Part shown: positions 20,801-29,182 of the stretch, one piece after another
Position numbering within the stretch: the first letter of the stretch is position 1
Layout of the letters: each line of letters starts with the position of its first letter
From: Methylocystis sp. H62
GTDB taxonomy: Bacteria > Pseudomonadota > Alphaproteobacteria > Rhizobiales > Beijerinckiaceae
Direction of reading: 5' to 3'
Length of the DNA: 64,000 nucleotides
Assembly (NCBI RefSeq): GCF_015709515.1
Contig: NZ_JADNQZ010000059.1
Coordinates: forward strand, 1 to 64,000
Made by a program: the position numbers and the translations under genes
Notes under the pieces: model-generated
Database searches by the model: none
What the model was told of the DNA's origin: nothing
What the model saw: only the letters and a program-made list of their open reading frames with translations

Positions 20801-21342
20801 CAGGCTCGCGCGAACTCACCGAGGCGGTCGCCCGCTATCTCTACAAGCTGATGGCGACGAAAGACTATTATGAAGTCGGACGGCTTTATACGGACGGCGC
20901 CTTTCAACGACAGCTTAAGGAAACTTTCGAGGGCGATCTGCGCCTCGAACTGCATCTTGCGCCCAACTTCCCGTCCCTACAGCGCAAGACCGACTTCGGC
21001 GGCTCGCGCAAGATCACCTTCGGACCCTGGATGTTCAAGGTGCTGCGCCTGTTGGCGCGGATGAAGACGCTGCGCAACACCTGGTTCGACGTCTTTCGCT
21101 TCGACCACGACCGCGTGGTCGAGGGCAGGTTGCTGAAGGACTACGAAGCGCTGCTCGACGAATTTGCCGCTTCGCTGACGCGGGAAAACCATGCAAGCGC
21201 TGTGGCGCTGGCGCGGGTGCCCGAATACATCCGCGGATTTGGCCACGTCAAGGCGCGCCACATCGCGGCGGCGGACGCCGAGCGCGAGCGGCTCATGGCC
21301 GAATATCGCCAGCCAACTGCGGTGAAACTCGCCGCCGAGTGA
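17827..21342 (+). CDS. Indolepyruvate ferredoxin oxidoreductase, fused alpha-gamma form
   Basis: Thiamine-diphosphate and FeS enzyme that oxidatively decarboxylates aryl-2-oxoacids to acyl-CoA with ferredoxin as acceptor. The 1171-residue chain is the fused architecture common in proteobacteria: pyrimidine-binding domain near the N-terminus (GYRGSPLGG), TPP domain (CAGCPHS, GIGCHYM, MGGEGANW), a ferredoxin-like cluster (CEGCGDCG with further Cys at about residues 660-700), then a gamma-type domain starting near GLGGTGVVT. GGAGAGCAGTA precedes the ATG. Upstream, 274 bases separate it from the divergent DUF1007 gene and must contain both promoters. The exact oxoacid is not known. Confidence 0.9.
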   Translation: MADIAAGDAKTGSAFAEASLSDRFDLDRSRVLITGTQAIVRMLLMQKEADRRAGLNTAGFVTGYRGSPLGGVDAQMHKAKALFDANNILYMPGLNEDLAATAVWGAQQAEMRGEGKYDGVFSLWYGKGPGIDRSGDAFRHVNLAGTSRHGGALALMGDDHTAESSTTAHQSDYHFVDVMIPILSPAGVQEILDYGLYGFALSRFAGVWVGLKLLKDTVESTASIDGSLDRIRPIIPPSFFMPPGGLNIRPGDPVLAQEARMQESKRDAMLAFIRANRLNRIITSGGANPKIGVITVGKSYLDVRQAMDDLGLDEVKANDLGLRLYKIAAPWPLEPQGLREFARGLDLIIVVEEKRSLIEVQLREELYGAPHQPLCIGKKDERGEWLFPVKGALDSNDVAIAIGRRLLKYHSLDELEARVRRLEKLQDRRRTMTDVTVRVPHFCAGCPHSTSTHVPEGSRAYTGIGCHYMAQWMDRSTEGYTHMGGEGANWIGEAPFSTRKHMFQNLGDGTYNHSGSLAIRFAVATNTNITFKILFNGVVAMTGGQKHEGELTVETIARQVAAEGVQKIALVSDEPGKYAPTIGWPPGLTIHHRNVLNEVQRDLAQTDGVTVLIYDQTCATEKRRLRKRGLMNDPDSRVIINELVCEGCGDCGTASNCVAVQPVETEFGRKRRIDQSACNKDFSCLEGFCPSFVTVHGGRMKKAPVPSTQDDGGLPALPEPAIAEIGAVPYGVLIAGLGGTGVVTVSAILGMAAHLEGKGVGVIDMAGLAQKGGAVYCHVKIGRTPADVHAIRIAAGEADLLLGCDLVVAGAKQVLAAVEQGKTAVLVNSAEVFPGDIERNPDFVLPSEEIKQAIRRAGGPESTFIDTTALAQALLGDSIAANIFILGYAWQKGYLPLSEAAILRAIELNGESVPMNQSAFLWGRRAAHDLSSVLATVKSLRQPHGDRASSKTLEEIIERRAAFLVGYQNEAYAARYRARVEKIARLEAARAPGSRELTEAVARYLYKLMATKDYYEVGRLYTDGAFQRQLKETFEGDLRLELHLAPNFPSLQRKTDFGGSRKITFGPWMFKVLRLLARMKTLRNTWFDVFRFDHDRVVEGRLLKDYEALLDEFAASLTRENHASAVALARVPEYIRGFGHVKARHIAAADAERERLMAEYRQPTAVKLAAE

Positions 21343-21396
21343 GCATCGCCGGGACTAAGCGGTGATATAAATCCGACCGCCAGCGCCTCGGGGCTG

Positions 21397-21486
21397 TCAT
21401 TCCCGACGGACCGAAGGTCCGACCGGGGATCCAGTATCGCGATAAGAGTCTGGATTCCCGATCGCGCTTCCGCGCGTCGGGAATGA
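21397..21486. repeat. Palindromic intergenic repeat element
   Basis: A 90-base element with nested inverted repeats: TCATTCCCGACG at the left end pairs perfectly with CGTCGGGAATGA at the right end, GGGGATCCAG pairs with CTGGATTCCC (one G-T), and a small GGACC-GAA-GGTCC hairpin sits in the left arm. Such TCATTCCCG palindromes are scattered between genes in many Rhizobiales. It lies between the IOR gene and cobK; its fold could act as a transcript end. Confidence 0.8.
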
Positions 21487-21514
21487 TATTCGCGAAAACT
21501 TCGATTGGGTTGTT

Positions 21515-22330
21515 GTGACGCGCGTGAATGGATTGATGGAATTCGGCCCGAAGGGTGCAGACTCGGCGTGCGCTCTTTCGTCCGCTTCGACCGAGCGCCG
21601 CCGCGCGCTCGTGCTCGGCGGCTCGAGTGAAGCCCGCGCGCTCGCGACGCGCATCGCCGCCGACCCGCGTGTCGCAGGCGTCATTTCGCTCGCCGGACGC
21701 ACCAGCGCGCCGCTCGCGCATGATCTGCCGGTTCGCGTGGGCGGTTTCGGCGGCGTCGAAGGATTGACGCGCTATCTCATCGACGAGCGCATTTCGCATG
21801 TGATCGACGCGACGCATCCTTTCGCCGCGCGCATCTCCGCCAACGCCCGCGCCGCCTGCGCCGTCGCCAACGTGCCGCTGCTCGTCCTGACGCGCCCGCC
21901 ATGGGTGCCTGCGCAGGGCGATCGCTGGATCGACGTCGACGACAACGCCGCAGCGGTAAGCGCGCTCGGCGCCGCGCCGCGCCGAGTCTTTCTTGCGATC
22001 GGCCGGCAAGGCGTCGCCGATTTTCGCGCCGCGCCACAGCACGACTATCTCCTGCGGGTGATCGAACCGCCGCAGGCCGCCGACCTGCCGCCCGCCTGCG
22101 AGGTGATCTTCGGCCGCGGTCCCTTCGCGCTCGAGGATGAGATCGCGTTGATGCGTGAGGGGCGCATCGAGATCGTCGTCACCAAGAACAGCGGCGGCGC
22201 GCTCGCCTACGCCAAGATCGAAGCGGCGCGGACGCTCGGGCTTGATGTCGTCATGATCGCGCGTCCGGCAAGCGCGGACGCCGCGACGACGCATAGCATC
22301 GACGCGGCGATGGCTTTCCTCGAATCATGA
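21515..22330 (+). CDS. cobK: Precorrin-6A reductase
   Basis: NADPH-dependent reductase in corrin ring synthesis that converts (cobalt-)precorrin-6A to the dihydro form. The product of up to 271 residues has the N-terminal [16 protein letters not shown], the DATHPFAA motif and GRGPF...VTKNSGG near the C-terminus, all typical of CobK/CbiJ. The start is uncertain: GTG at 21515, ATG at 21536 or a later codon closer to RRRALVLGG would all preserve the fold. It overlaps cobQ by 4 bases. No B12-box-like riboswitch was seen upstream. Confidence 0.9.
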   Translation: MTRVNGLMEFGPKGADSACALSSASTERRRALVLGGSSEARALATRIAADPRVAGVISLAGRTSAPLAHDLPVRVGGFGGVEGLTRYLIDERISHVIDATHPFAARISANARAACAVANVPLLVLTRPPWVPAQGDRWIDVDDNAAAVSALGAAPRRVFLAIGRQGVADFRAAPQHDYLLRVIEPPQAADLPPACEVIFGRGPFALEDEIALMREGRIEIVVTKNSGGALAYAKIEAARTLGLDVVMIARPASADAATTHSIDAAMAFLES

Positions 22331-23784
22331 GCCGCACGCTGATGATCCAAGGCACGGGCTCCGACGTCGGCAAGTCGCTGCTCGTCGCCGGGCTCGCCCG
22401 CGCCTTCGCCAATCGCGGCGTCAGGGTCGCGCCTTTCAAACCGCAGAACATGTCGAACAACGCCGCTGTGACCGCCGACGGCGGCGAGATCGGCCGCGCC
22501 CAGGCCTTGCAGGCGCGCGCCGCACGGCTTACGCCTCGCATCGACATGAATCCCGTGCTGCTCAAACCGCAAGGCGCGTCGGGCGCGCAAATCATCGTGC
22601 AGGGACGCGTCGTCGGCCAGGCGAAGGCGCGCGATTACCAAGATTTGAAGCCACGCCTGATGCAGCCTGTGCTCGAGAGCTACGCGCGGCTGAAGGCCGA
22701 GGTCGAGCTTGTCATCGTCGAAGGAGCCGGCAGCGCCGCCGAAATCAATCTGCGCAAGAACGACATCGCCAATATGGGCTTCGCTCGTGAAGCCGACGTT
22801 CCGGTCGTGCTGGTCGGCGACATCGACCGCGGCGGCGTCATTGCGCAACTCGTCGGCTGCAAGGCCGCGCTCGGCGATGATGACGCGGCGATGATCGAAG
22901 GGTTCATCGTCAACAAGTTTCGCGGCGACGCCTCGCTGTTCGACGATGGACTGCGCTTCATCGAAACGCGGACCGGCTGGCGTTCGCTCGGCCTCGTGCC
23001 CTTTTTCGAGGCCGCGGCGCGGCTTCCGGCAGAGGACGCATACGGGTTGCGTATGCAAGGCCAGGATCAATGCGATGGCGTGGTGATCGCCGTTCCGCTC
23101 CTGCCGCACATCGCCAATTTCGATGACCTCGATCCGCTGAAGGCCGAACCCGGCGTGCGCCTGGTCTTCCTCAAGGATGGAGAGCCGCTGCCGCCGGAAA
23201 CGCAACTCGTCGTCCTGCCGGGCTCGAAAGCGACGATCGCCGATCTCGCGGCGCTGCGCGCCAACGGCTGGGACATCGACATTCTCGCGCATGTCCGTCG
23301 CGGCGGCCGCGTCTTCGGCGTCTGCGGCGGCTATCAGATGCTCGGCCGCGTGATTCGCGATCCGCTCGGCGTCGAAGGCGCCGCCGGCGAAGCGCAGGGA
23401 TTGAGTCTCCTCGACGTTGAAACGACGCTGACGGGAGAAAAGACGCTGACCCCCGTCAACGGCCATGCGCCGCTTTTCGACGCGCCGTTCTGCGGCTACG
23501 AAATGCATGTTGGCGCAACCAACGGTCCCGACTGCGCGCGGCCGGCGCTGCAACTGGCGGACGGGCGCGCGGATGGCGCGATCTCGCGCGACGGCCGCGT
23601 GGCCGGCGCTTATGCGCATGGGATTTTCGCGGATGATTCCTTGCGCGCGGCGCTGCTGCGCACGCTTGGCGCGCCGCCATCCTCGCTGCGATACGAAGAA
23701 TCGATCGAAGAGACGCTCGACGCGCTTGCGGCGCATTGCGCGCGCCACATCGATCTCGACGCGCTGTGGGGGATGGCCCGGTGA
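22327..23784 (+). CDS. cobQ: Cobyric acid synthase
   Basis: Glutamine-dependent amidotransferase that amidates four side chains of adenosylcobyrinic a,c-diamide. The product is 485 residues. An N-terminal [10 protein letters not shown]-loop domain is followed by a class I-type glutaminase domain with the nucleophile in GVCGGYQML and the His in GAYAHGIF. It overlaps cobK and cobC by 4 bases each, so the cob genes are translationally coupled. Confidence 0.96.
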   Translation: MSRTLMIQGTGSDVGKSLLVAGLARAFANRGVRVAPFKPQNMSNNAAVTADGGEIGRAQALQARAARLTPRIDMNPVLLKPQGASGAQIIVQGRVVGQAKARDYQDLKPRLMQPVLESYARLKAEVELVIVEGAGSAAEINLRKNDIANMGFAREADVPVVLVGDIDRGGVIAQLVGCKAALGDDDAAMIEGFIVNKFRGDASLFDDGLRFIETRTGWRSLGLVPFFEAAARLPAEDAYGLRMQGQDQCDGVVIAVPLLPHIANFDDLDPLKAEPGVRLVFLKDGEPLPPETQLVVLPGSKATIADLAALRANGWDIDILAHVRRGGRVFGVCGGYQMLGRVIRDPLGVEGAAGEAQGLSLLDVETTLTGEKTLTPVNGHAPLFDAPFCGYEMHVGATNGPDCARPALQLADGRADGAISRDGRVAGAYAHGIFADDSLRAALLRTLGAPPSSLRYEESIEETLDALAAHCARHIDLDALWGMAR

Positions 23785-24806
23785 CGGCGCATTCCGCAAT
23801 TGGCGCGCCGCCCGTCGTGGCGCATGGCGGGCGGCTCGACGCCGCGCGCCGACTCTATCCGAACGCGCCGCAGCCCTGGATCGATCTGTCGACGGGCGTC
23901 AATCCGCGCGCCTATCCGCTGCCGCCGCTCGCCGATGATGCGTTTACGCGGCTACCCGACGATGACGCTTTCGCCGCGATCGACAGCGCCGCGCGCAAGG
24001 CCTATGGCGCGCCCGCCGGAATCGACGTGGTTCCAGGCGGCGGCGCGCAAGCCTTCATTCAGATGCTGCCGCGCGTTTTCCCAGCCAGACGCGTCGCGAT
24101 CCTCGGCTTTACGTACGCTGAGCACGCCGCCTGTTGGGCCGCATCGGGCGCGCACGTCGATACGGTGGAAACATTGGACGCGCTTGCAGGCGCCGACGTC
24201 GGCGTGATCGTCAATCCCAACAACCCGGACGGACGCAGCATCGAGCCGCAGGACATTTTGTCCGCCGCCGCGCAGATGTCGCAACGCGGCCTGCTGATCG
24301 TCGATGAATCCTTCATGGATTTCACGCCGGAACGCAGCGTTGCGCGTTTCGCGCAGAACGAGAGCCTCGTCGTGCTGCGCTCCTTCGGCAAGGCTTATGG
24401 GCTTCCCGGATTGCGGCTCGGCTTCGCGCTCTGTTCGCGTGCGCGCGGGGCGAAGCTGCGCGCGGCGCTCGGACCCTGGGCCGTGTCCGGTCCGGCTCTC
24501 GCCATCGGCGCCCGCGCGCTTGCCGATGACGCGTGGCGCGCGAACGCCGCGCGCGCCTGCGCGGGCGACGCTGCGCGTTTGGACGCGCTTCTGATACGGG
24601 CGGGTTTTCACATCGCGGGCGGAACGACGCTGTTTCGGCTGGCGGCGCATCCGCAAGCCGCTCGCTGGTTCACGCATCTCGCCGCGCGCGGGATATTGAG
24701 CCGAGCCTTCGCCGAACGGCCAGACTGGCTGCGGTTCGGACTGCCGCGAGACGAATCCGCCTGGGCGCGGCTCGCCGCGGCGCTGGAGAGCGTCGATGGC
24801 GGCTGA
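23781..24806 (+). CDS. cobC: Threonine-phosphate decarboxylase-like aminotransferase of cobalamin synthesis
   Basis: PLP enzyme of aspartate-aminotransferase fold, homologous to CobC of Pseudomonas and CobD of Salmonella, needed to make the aminopropanol linker. It has 341 residues with IDLSTGVNP at the N-terminus, [15 protein letters not shown] and the PLP lysine in [20 protein letters not shown] start at 23781 overlapping the cobQ stop is preferred over an in-frame ATG further inside cobQ. Its 3' end overlaps bluB by 11 bases. Confidence 0.92.
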   Translation: MTAHSAIGAPPVVAHGGRLDAARRLYPNAPQPWIDLSTGVNPRAYPLPPLADDAFTRLPDDDAFAAIDSAARKAYGAPAGIDVVPGGGAQAFIQMLPRVFPARRVAILGFTYAEHAACWAASGAHVDTVETLDALAGADVGVIVNPNNPDGRSIEPQDILSAAAQMSQRGLLIVDESFMDFTPERSVARFAQNESLVVLRSFGKAYGLPGLRLGFALCSRARGAKLRAALGPWAVSGPALAIGARALADDAWRANAARACAGDAARLDALLIRAGFHIAGGTTLFRLAAHPQAARWFTHLAARGILSRAFAERPDWLRFGLPRDESAWARLAAALESVDGG

Positions 24807-25521
24807 GGCGCCAAAGAAGCCTGATGAGCAGCAAGCGGATCTGGCGCCTGCCGGCGCCTTCAGCGAGGCTGAGCGCGCCGCGATCTATCGCGTCATCCAC
24901 GCGCGCCGAGACGTGCGCGACGAATTCCTTCCCGAAGACGTGCCGCGCGACGTTCTGCTGCGCATTCTCGACGCGGCCCATCATGCGCCTTCCGTCGGCT
25001 TCATGCAGCCATGGAACTTCATCGTCATCCGCGACGTCGAGAAGCGGCGCGCCGCCTATGCGGCCTTTCAACGCGCCTGCGAAGCCGAGGAGCAGGCGCT
25101 GGAGCCGGAGCGCCGCTCGCTCTATCGCAGCCTCAAGCTGCAGGGCATCGTGAAAGCCCCCCTCAATATCTGCGTCACCTGCGATCGCGCGCGGTTCGGC
25201 GCAACCGGGCTCGGACGCACGCAGCAGCCCGACACCGATATTCTGAGCACCGCCTGCGCTGTTCAAAATCTATGGCTTGCGGCGCGCGCCGAAGGCGTCG
25301 GCGTCGGCTGGGTGAGCATCGTCAAGGATGCCGATCTGCGCCAGATCTTTAACATTCCCAAGGAGATCGCCATCGTGGCCTATCTCTGCGTCGGCTATGT
25401 CGCGCAGGCCTATAGACTGCCGGAGCTCGAAGCGAAACGCTGGGCCTCGCGGCTGCCTTTGGAGAATCTGATCTTCGAGGACAGCTGGGGAGAACTGGTC
25501 GCTTCCACAAACCCGCCTTAA
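24796..25521 (+). CDS. bluB: 5,6-dimethylbenzimidazole synthase
   Basis: Oxygen-dependent enzyme of nitroreductase fold that cannibalises FMN to make the lower ligand of vitamin B12. The 241-residue product contains RRDVRDEFLPEDVP, HHAPSVGFMQPWNF and GWVSIVK, as in BluB. Its place at the end of cobK-cobQ-cobC supports this over a general nitroreductase. It implies that the organism makes true B12 aerobically. The N-terminal 25 residues are variable. Confidence 0.94.
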   Translation: MAAEAPKKPDEQQADLAPAGAFSEAERAAIYRVIHARRDVRDEFLPEDVPRDVLLRILDAAHHAPSVGFMQPWNFIVIRDVEKRRAAYAAFQRACEAEEQALEPERRSLYRSLKLQGIVKAPLNICVTCDRARFGATGLGRTQQPDTDILSTACAVQNLWLAARAEGVGVGWVSIVKDADLRQIFNIPKEIAIVAYLCVGYVAQAYRLPELEAKRWASRLPLENLIFEDSWGELVASTNPP

Positions 25522-25669
25522 ATAACTGAAAGGCTGAGCCCGGCTTCCCTGTGGACTCCTATCGCCAACGTGTTAGCGTCACTCATCTTTTGGCGTGATG
25601 TTAAGGGTTGGCGCGTTAGGACTTCCAGGATAGTCGAAGCTCCATCTCGGGGGCGTCGGAGACGCGAAC

Positions 25670-25957
25670 ATGGCGCCGGTTAATATGGAACAGCTGTTCG
25701 ACAAAGACTTCCCCCTCGCCAACAACACCATTCTCACCGTCACGGAAGTGCCAGACTGCGAAGAGCAGCTGCTGAAACTGTTCGAACGCGCCATGCTTCG
25801 AGGTTTCGACAGTCACGCGCGGCTCACGCAGATCCAGCTGCCGATGGAACGGTTTCCCGATCTCGATTCCAAGTTCTGGCACGTCCCGATCGAGGATTGC
25901 GGCGCGGCCCAGGTGCTGCGCTTCTTCTTCGCGGCGCCACAACCGCCGGCGCACTGA
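25670..25957 (+). CDS. Small hypothetical protein, 95 residues
   Basis: I do not recognise a family. The product has no signal peptide or membrane segment, is rich in acidic and aromatic residues, and has three Cys. A weak GGAG lies 8 bases before the ATG. Its last codon is 2 bases before the repeat element at 25960. An antisense open frame (25616-25954) exists but has no ribosome site, so I favour this strand. Confidence 0.5.
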   Translation: MAPVNMEQLFDKDFPLANNTILTVTEVPDCEEQLLKLFERAMLRGFDSHARLTQIQLPMERFPDLDSKFWHVPIEDCGAAQVLRFFFAAPQPPAH

Positions 25958-25959
25958 CC

Positions 25960-26074
25960 TAGAGCAGGTTCCGAAAAAGTTGACAGACTTTTTCGATGAG
26001 AACCTACTCTAACGTTTTGATTTTGAGCGATTCCTTATCGATCACATGATTCCATGTGATCGGCAAGCGCTCTA
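25960..26074. repeat. 115-base intergenic repeat with two hairpins and terminal inverted repeats
   Basis: The element begins TAGAGC and ends GCTCTA. The first hairpin pairs CGAAAAAGT with ACTTTTTCG inside a longer arm (TAGAGCAGGTTC with GAACCTACTCTA, one wobble). The second is a perfect 10-bp stem, CGATCACATG and CATGTGATCG. It resembles the AGAGC...GCTCT interspersed repeats of Rhizobiales. Its right end, CTA at 26072-26074, provides the TAG stop of the leftward RND gene. Confidence 0.8.
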
Positions 26075-29000
26075 AGCTCCGTGAACCTTTAACGGCGTGA
26101 CCCGCGCTTGCGCGGGCGCGGCCGGTTTCGCGCGCCGAAGCTTGCTCATCAACAGATAGATCACCGGCGTCGTGTAAAGCGTCAGCGCCTGGCTGAGCAG
26201 CAATCCGCCGACGATGGTGATGCCGAGCGGACGCCGGAGTTCGGCGCCGATCCCGGTTGCGAAGGCGAGCGGCAGCGCGCCGAAAATCGCGGCAAGGGTC
26301 GTCATCAGAATGGGACGGAAGCGTTCGCGCGCCGCCGCGAGCGCCGCGTCATGCACGGACATGCCGCCGTCGCGCTCCGCTTGCAAGGCAAAGTCGACGA
26401 GCATGATGCCGTTCTTCTTGACGATGCCGATCAGCAGCAAAATGCCGATGAAGGCGATGATGGTGAATTCGACATTGAATAGTTCGAGCGACAGCAGCGC
26501 GCCCAGACCTGCCGAGGGCAGCGTCGAGATGATCGTGATCGGATGGATGAGGCTTTCGTAAAGAATGCCGAGAATAATGTAGACCGAAAGCAGAGCGGCG
26601 AGAATCAGCGCCGCCATTCCCGCCGCCACCTTGCGGAAATCCGCGACGTCGCCTGCGAATTCGGCGCGCAGGCCGCCCGGCGGATTGAGTTCGGCGATCG
26701 CCAGTTCGATCGCCGCGACGGTGGCGTCAAGACTGTAGCCGGGCGCGACATTGTAGGAAATGGTCGTCGACGGCACCACGCCCTGATGATTGACGACGAG
26801 CGGCATCGAGCTACGCTCGATATGGGCGAGCGCTGTCAGCGGAATCTGTTCGCCGGTCGTCGACGTCACGTAGACTCCGGCGAGGTCGCGAATATCTCGT
26901 TGCCGTTCAGGCGGCGTTTCGTAGATCACGCGATATTGGTTGCGCTGAGTATAGATGATCGCGTCCTGCCGCTGGCCGAACGCGCTATTCAGCGCCGCGT
27001 CGATGGCGGCGATCTGCACATTCATACGGGAGGCGGCGTTGCGATCGATGACGACCTTGGCGCGAAGGCCGCCGCGCTCCTGATCGGTGGTCACGTCGAC
27101 AAGTTCGGGCGCCTGCTTTAGGCGCGCCAGCACCTTGTCGCGCCATTCCTCGAGGATTTCCACCGACGGGCTCGACAGCGTGAACTGATATTGCGCCTTG
27201 CTGAGCCGCCCGCCCGCCCGCAAATCCTGGGACGGCACCATATAAACGGCCAGGCCGGGAATCTTCGCGAATTGGCCGCGCAGGCGCGCGATCACCTCCT
27301 TGCTCGACGCACGCCGTTCGTCCGCGGGCTTCAAGGCGACGAACAGCCGGCCCTGATTCATCGAGGCGGTCAAGCTTTTCGCGCCGATGAACGAGCCGAC
27401 ATTGGCCACATCCGGATCAGCGAGCAGCGTTTCAGACGCGAGCCTTTGCAGCCGCTCCATCTCGTCGAAAGACACGTCGCCCGACGCCTCGGTGGTTCCA
27501 TTGATCAGGCCGATATCGTCCTGGGGCAGCGTGCCCTTGGGAATCGTCTGATAGAGACGCACCGTCCAGGCGATCGAGACGACCACGACAAGAAGGGTGA
27601 CCCATGGATGATCGATCACCGGCCGCAGGCTGCGCGCATACAAATCGACGACCGTGTCGAGAGCGCCTTCTACGATCCGGTCGAAGCGCGATGGCGGCTT
27701 CTCGCGTCGCGCAGGCAAGTGCGCGCAGATCATCGGCGTCACTGTCAGGGAGATGACCGTTGAAATCGCAATGGCGAAGGTCAGCGTCCAGGAAAATTCG
27801 CGCAGCAGCCGGCCCATCACGCCTTCCATGAAGAGCAGCGGTATAAAAACGGCGACGAGCGAGAGGCTGATTGAAACGACGGTGAAGCCGATCTGCTTGG
27901 AGCCGACCAGCGCCGCTTCCAGACGGTTCAGACCGCGCTCGGCGTTGCTTTGGATGTTTTCGATCATGACGATAGCGTCGTCGACGACGAAGCCGACCGA
28001 GACCGTCAGGGCCATCAGCGACAGATTATCGAGCGAGAAACCTGCGGCCCACATCGCCGCGCAAGTGCCGATCAGAGAAAGGGGCACGGTGACGCCGGCG
28101 GCGATGACGGGCGTCGAACGGCGCAGAAATACGTAGACGACCATCATCACCAGCAGGACGGAGATCGCCAGCGTGCGCTGAATGTCGTGAATGCTGGCGC
28201 GAATCGTTTGCGTGCGGTCGGAGAGCACATTGATCTTGATGCCGCTCGGTATCCATTCCTGAAGCCGTGGCATCAGCGCCTTAATGTGATCGACCGTTTC
28301 GATCACATTGGCGTTGGGCTGCTTGGTGACGATAAGCAGCACGGCGGGCTTGCCGTTGAACCAGCCGGCGGCGTTGCGGTTTTTGACGCCGCGCTCGACC
28401 GTGGCGACGTCGCCGAGCTTGACGACCGCCCCATTGCGCGATGCGACGACGATGTTGCGATAATCGTCGGGCGTCGACAGCTGATCGGTCGTGGCGAGCG
28501 TGATCTCCCGCGTATCGCCGCCGAGCGCCCCTACGGCGGAATGGGCGTTGGCGGCGTTGAGCGCATTGGCGACGGCGTCGACGCCGAGCCCCATGGCGGC
28601 GAGACGCGCGCTGTCGACCTGGACGCGGATCGCTGGCTGCTCGGCGCCGGCGAGGCGCACCTCGCCGACGCCCGGAACTTGCGAAACGCGCTGCAGCATC
28701 ACCGAGTCGACGGCATCGAAGATGGCGCTCGTCGGCAATGTGTCGGAGGTCATCGCCAGCACGAGCACGGGCATGCCGGATTGGCTTGCCTTTCGATAGG
28801 TCGGCATCGTTGGCAGATCGGTCGGCAGGTCGGTGAGCGCGGCGTTAAGCGCCGCCTGCACGTCGCGCGCCGCGGCGTCGATCGGCCGCGAGATGTCGAA
28901 CTGGGCGATGATCTGAGTTGAACCGAGTGAGTTGGTTGAAGTCAACTCATTCAGGCCCGAGATGGTGGAGAGGCGACGTTCGAGCGGCGCTGCGACCGAC

Positions 29001-29182
29001 GCCGCCATCGTGCCCGGATCAGCGCCCGGGCGCTGGGCGGAGATCCCGATGATCGGAAAATCCACCTCCGGCAAGCTCGCGACGGGCAGGAAAAAATAAG
29101 CGACGGCTCCGATCAGAAACAACGCGCCGGCAAGCAGCGTCGTCGCGACTGGCCGCTTGATGAAGGGCGCGGAGACGTTCAC
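26072..29182 (-). CDS. RND efflux pump permease, MdtC-like
   Basis: Inner-membrane proton-driven multidrug transporter of the HAE1/AcrB superfamily, 1036 residues with 12 helices and two large periplasmic loops. It begins NVSAPFIKRPVATTLL, as do MdtB/MdtC proteins, and contains the membrane motif DDAIVMIEN with its proton-relay acids. The start overlaps the stop of the upstream RND paralogue by 4 bases. A pair of unlike RND subunits suggests a heteromeric MdtBC-type pump. Its TAG stop comes from the repeat element at the 3' end. Confidence 0.93.
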   Translation of the reverse strand: MNVSAPFIKRPVATTLLAGALFLIGAVAYFFLPVASLPEVDFPIIGISAQRPGADPGTMAASVAAPLERRLSTISGLNELTSTNSLGSTQIIAQFDISRPIDAAARDVQAALNAALTDLPTDLPTMPTYRKASQSGMPVLVLAMTSDTLPTSAIFDAVDSVMLQRVSQVPGVGEVRLAGAEQPAIRVQVDSARLAAMGLGVDAVANALNAANAHSAVGALGGDTREITLATTDQLSTPDDYRNIVVASRNGAVVKLGDVATVERGVKNRNAAGWFNGKPAVLLIVTKQPNANVIETVDHIKALMPRLQEWIPSGIKINVLSDRTQTIRASIHDIQRTLAISVLLVMMVVYVFLRRSTPVIAAGVTVPLSLIGTCAAMWAAGFSLDNLSLMALTVSVGFVVDDAIVMIENIQSNAERGLNRLEAALVGSKQIGFTVVSISLSLVAVFIPLLFMEGVMGRLLREFSWTLTFAIAISTVISLTVTPMICAHLPARREKPPSRFDRIVEGALDTVVDLYARSLRPVIDHPWVTLLVVVVSIAWTVRLYQTIPKGTLPQDDIGLINGTTEASGDVSFDEMERLQRLASETLLADPDVANVGSFIGAKSLTASMNQGRLFVALKPADERRASSKEVIARLRGQFAKIPGLAVYMVPSQDLRAGGRLSKAQYQFTLSSPSVEILEEWRDKVLARLKQAPELVDVTTDQERGGLRAKVVIDRNAASRMNVQIAAIDAALNSAFGQRQDAIIYTQRNQYRVIYETPPERQRDIRDLAGVYVTSTTGEQIPLTALAHIERSSMPLVVNHQGVVPSTTISYNVAPGYSLDATVAAIELAIAELNPPGGLRAEFAGDVADFRKVAAGMAALILAALLSVYIILGILYESLIHPITIISTLPSAGLGALLSLELFNVEFTIIAFIGILLLIGIVKKNGIMLVDFALQAERDGGMSVHDAALAAARERFRPILMTTLAAIFGALPLAFATGIGAELRRPLGITIVGGLLLSQALTLYTTPVIYLLMSKLRRAKPAAPAQARVTPLKVHGA

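Noticed and set aside
18796..20955. A 719-codon open frame on the minus strand
   Set aside because: Antisense to the indolepyruvate ferredoxin oxidoreductase, with no recognisable domain and the composition of a shadow frame.
21343..21514. Cobalamin riboswitch before cobK
   Set aside because: The gap is mostly filled by a palindromic repeat and I see no B12-box-like sequence.
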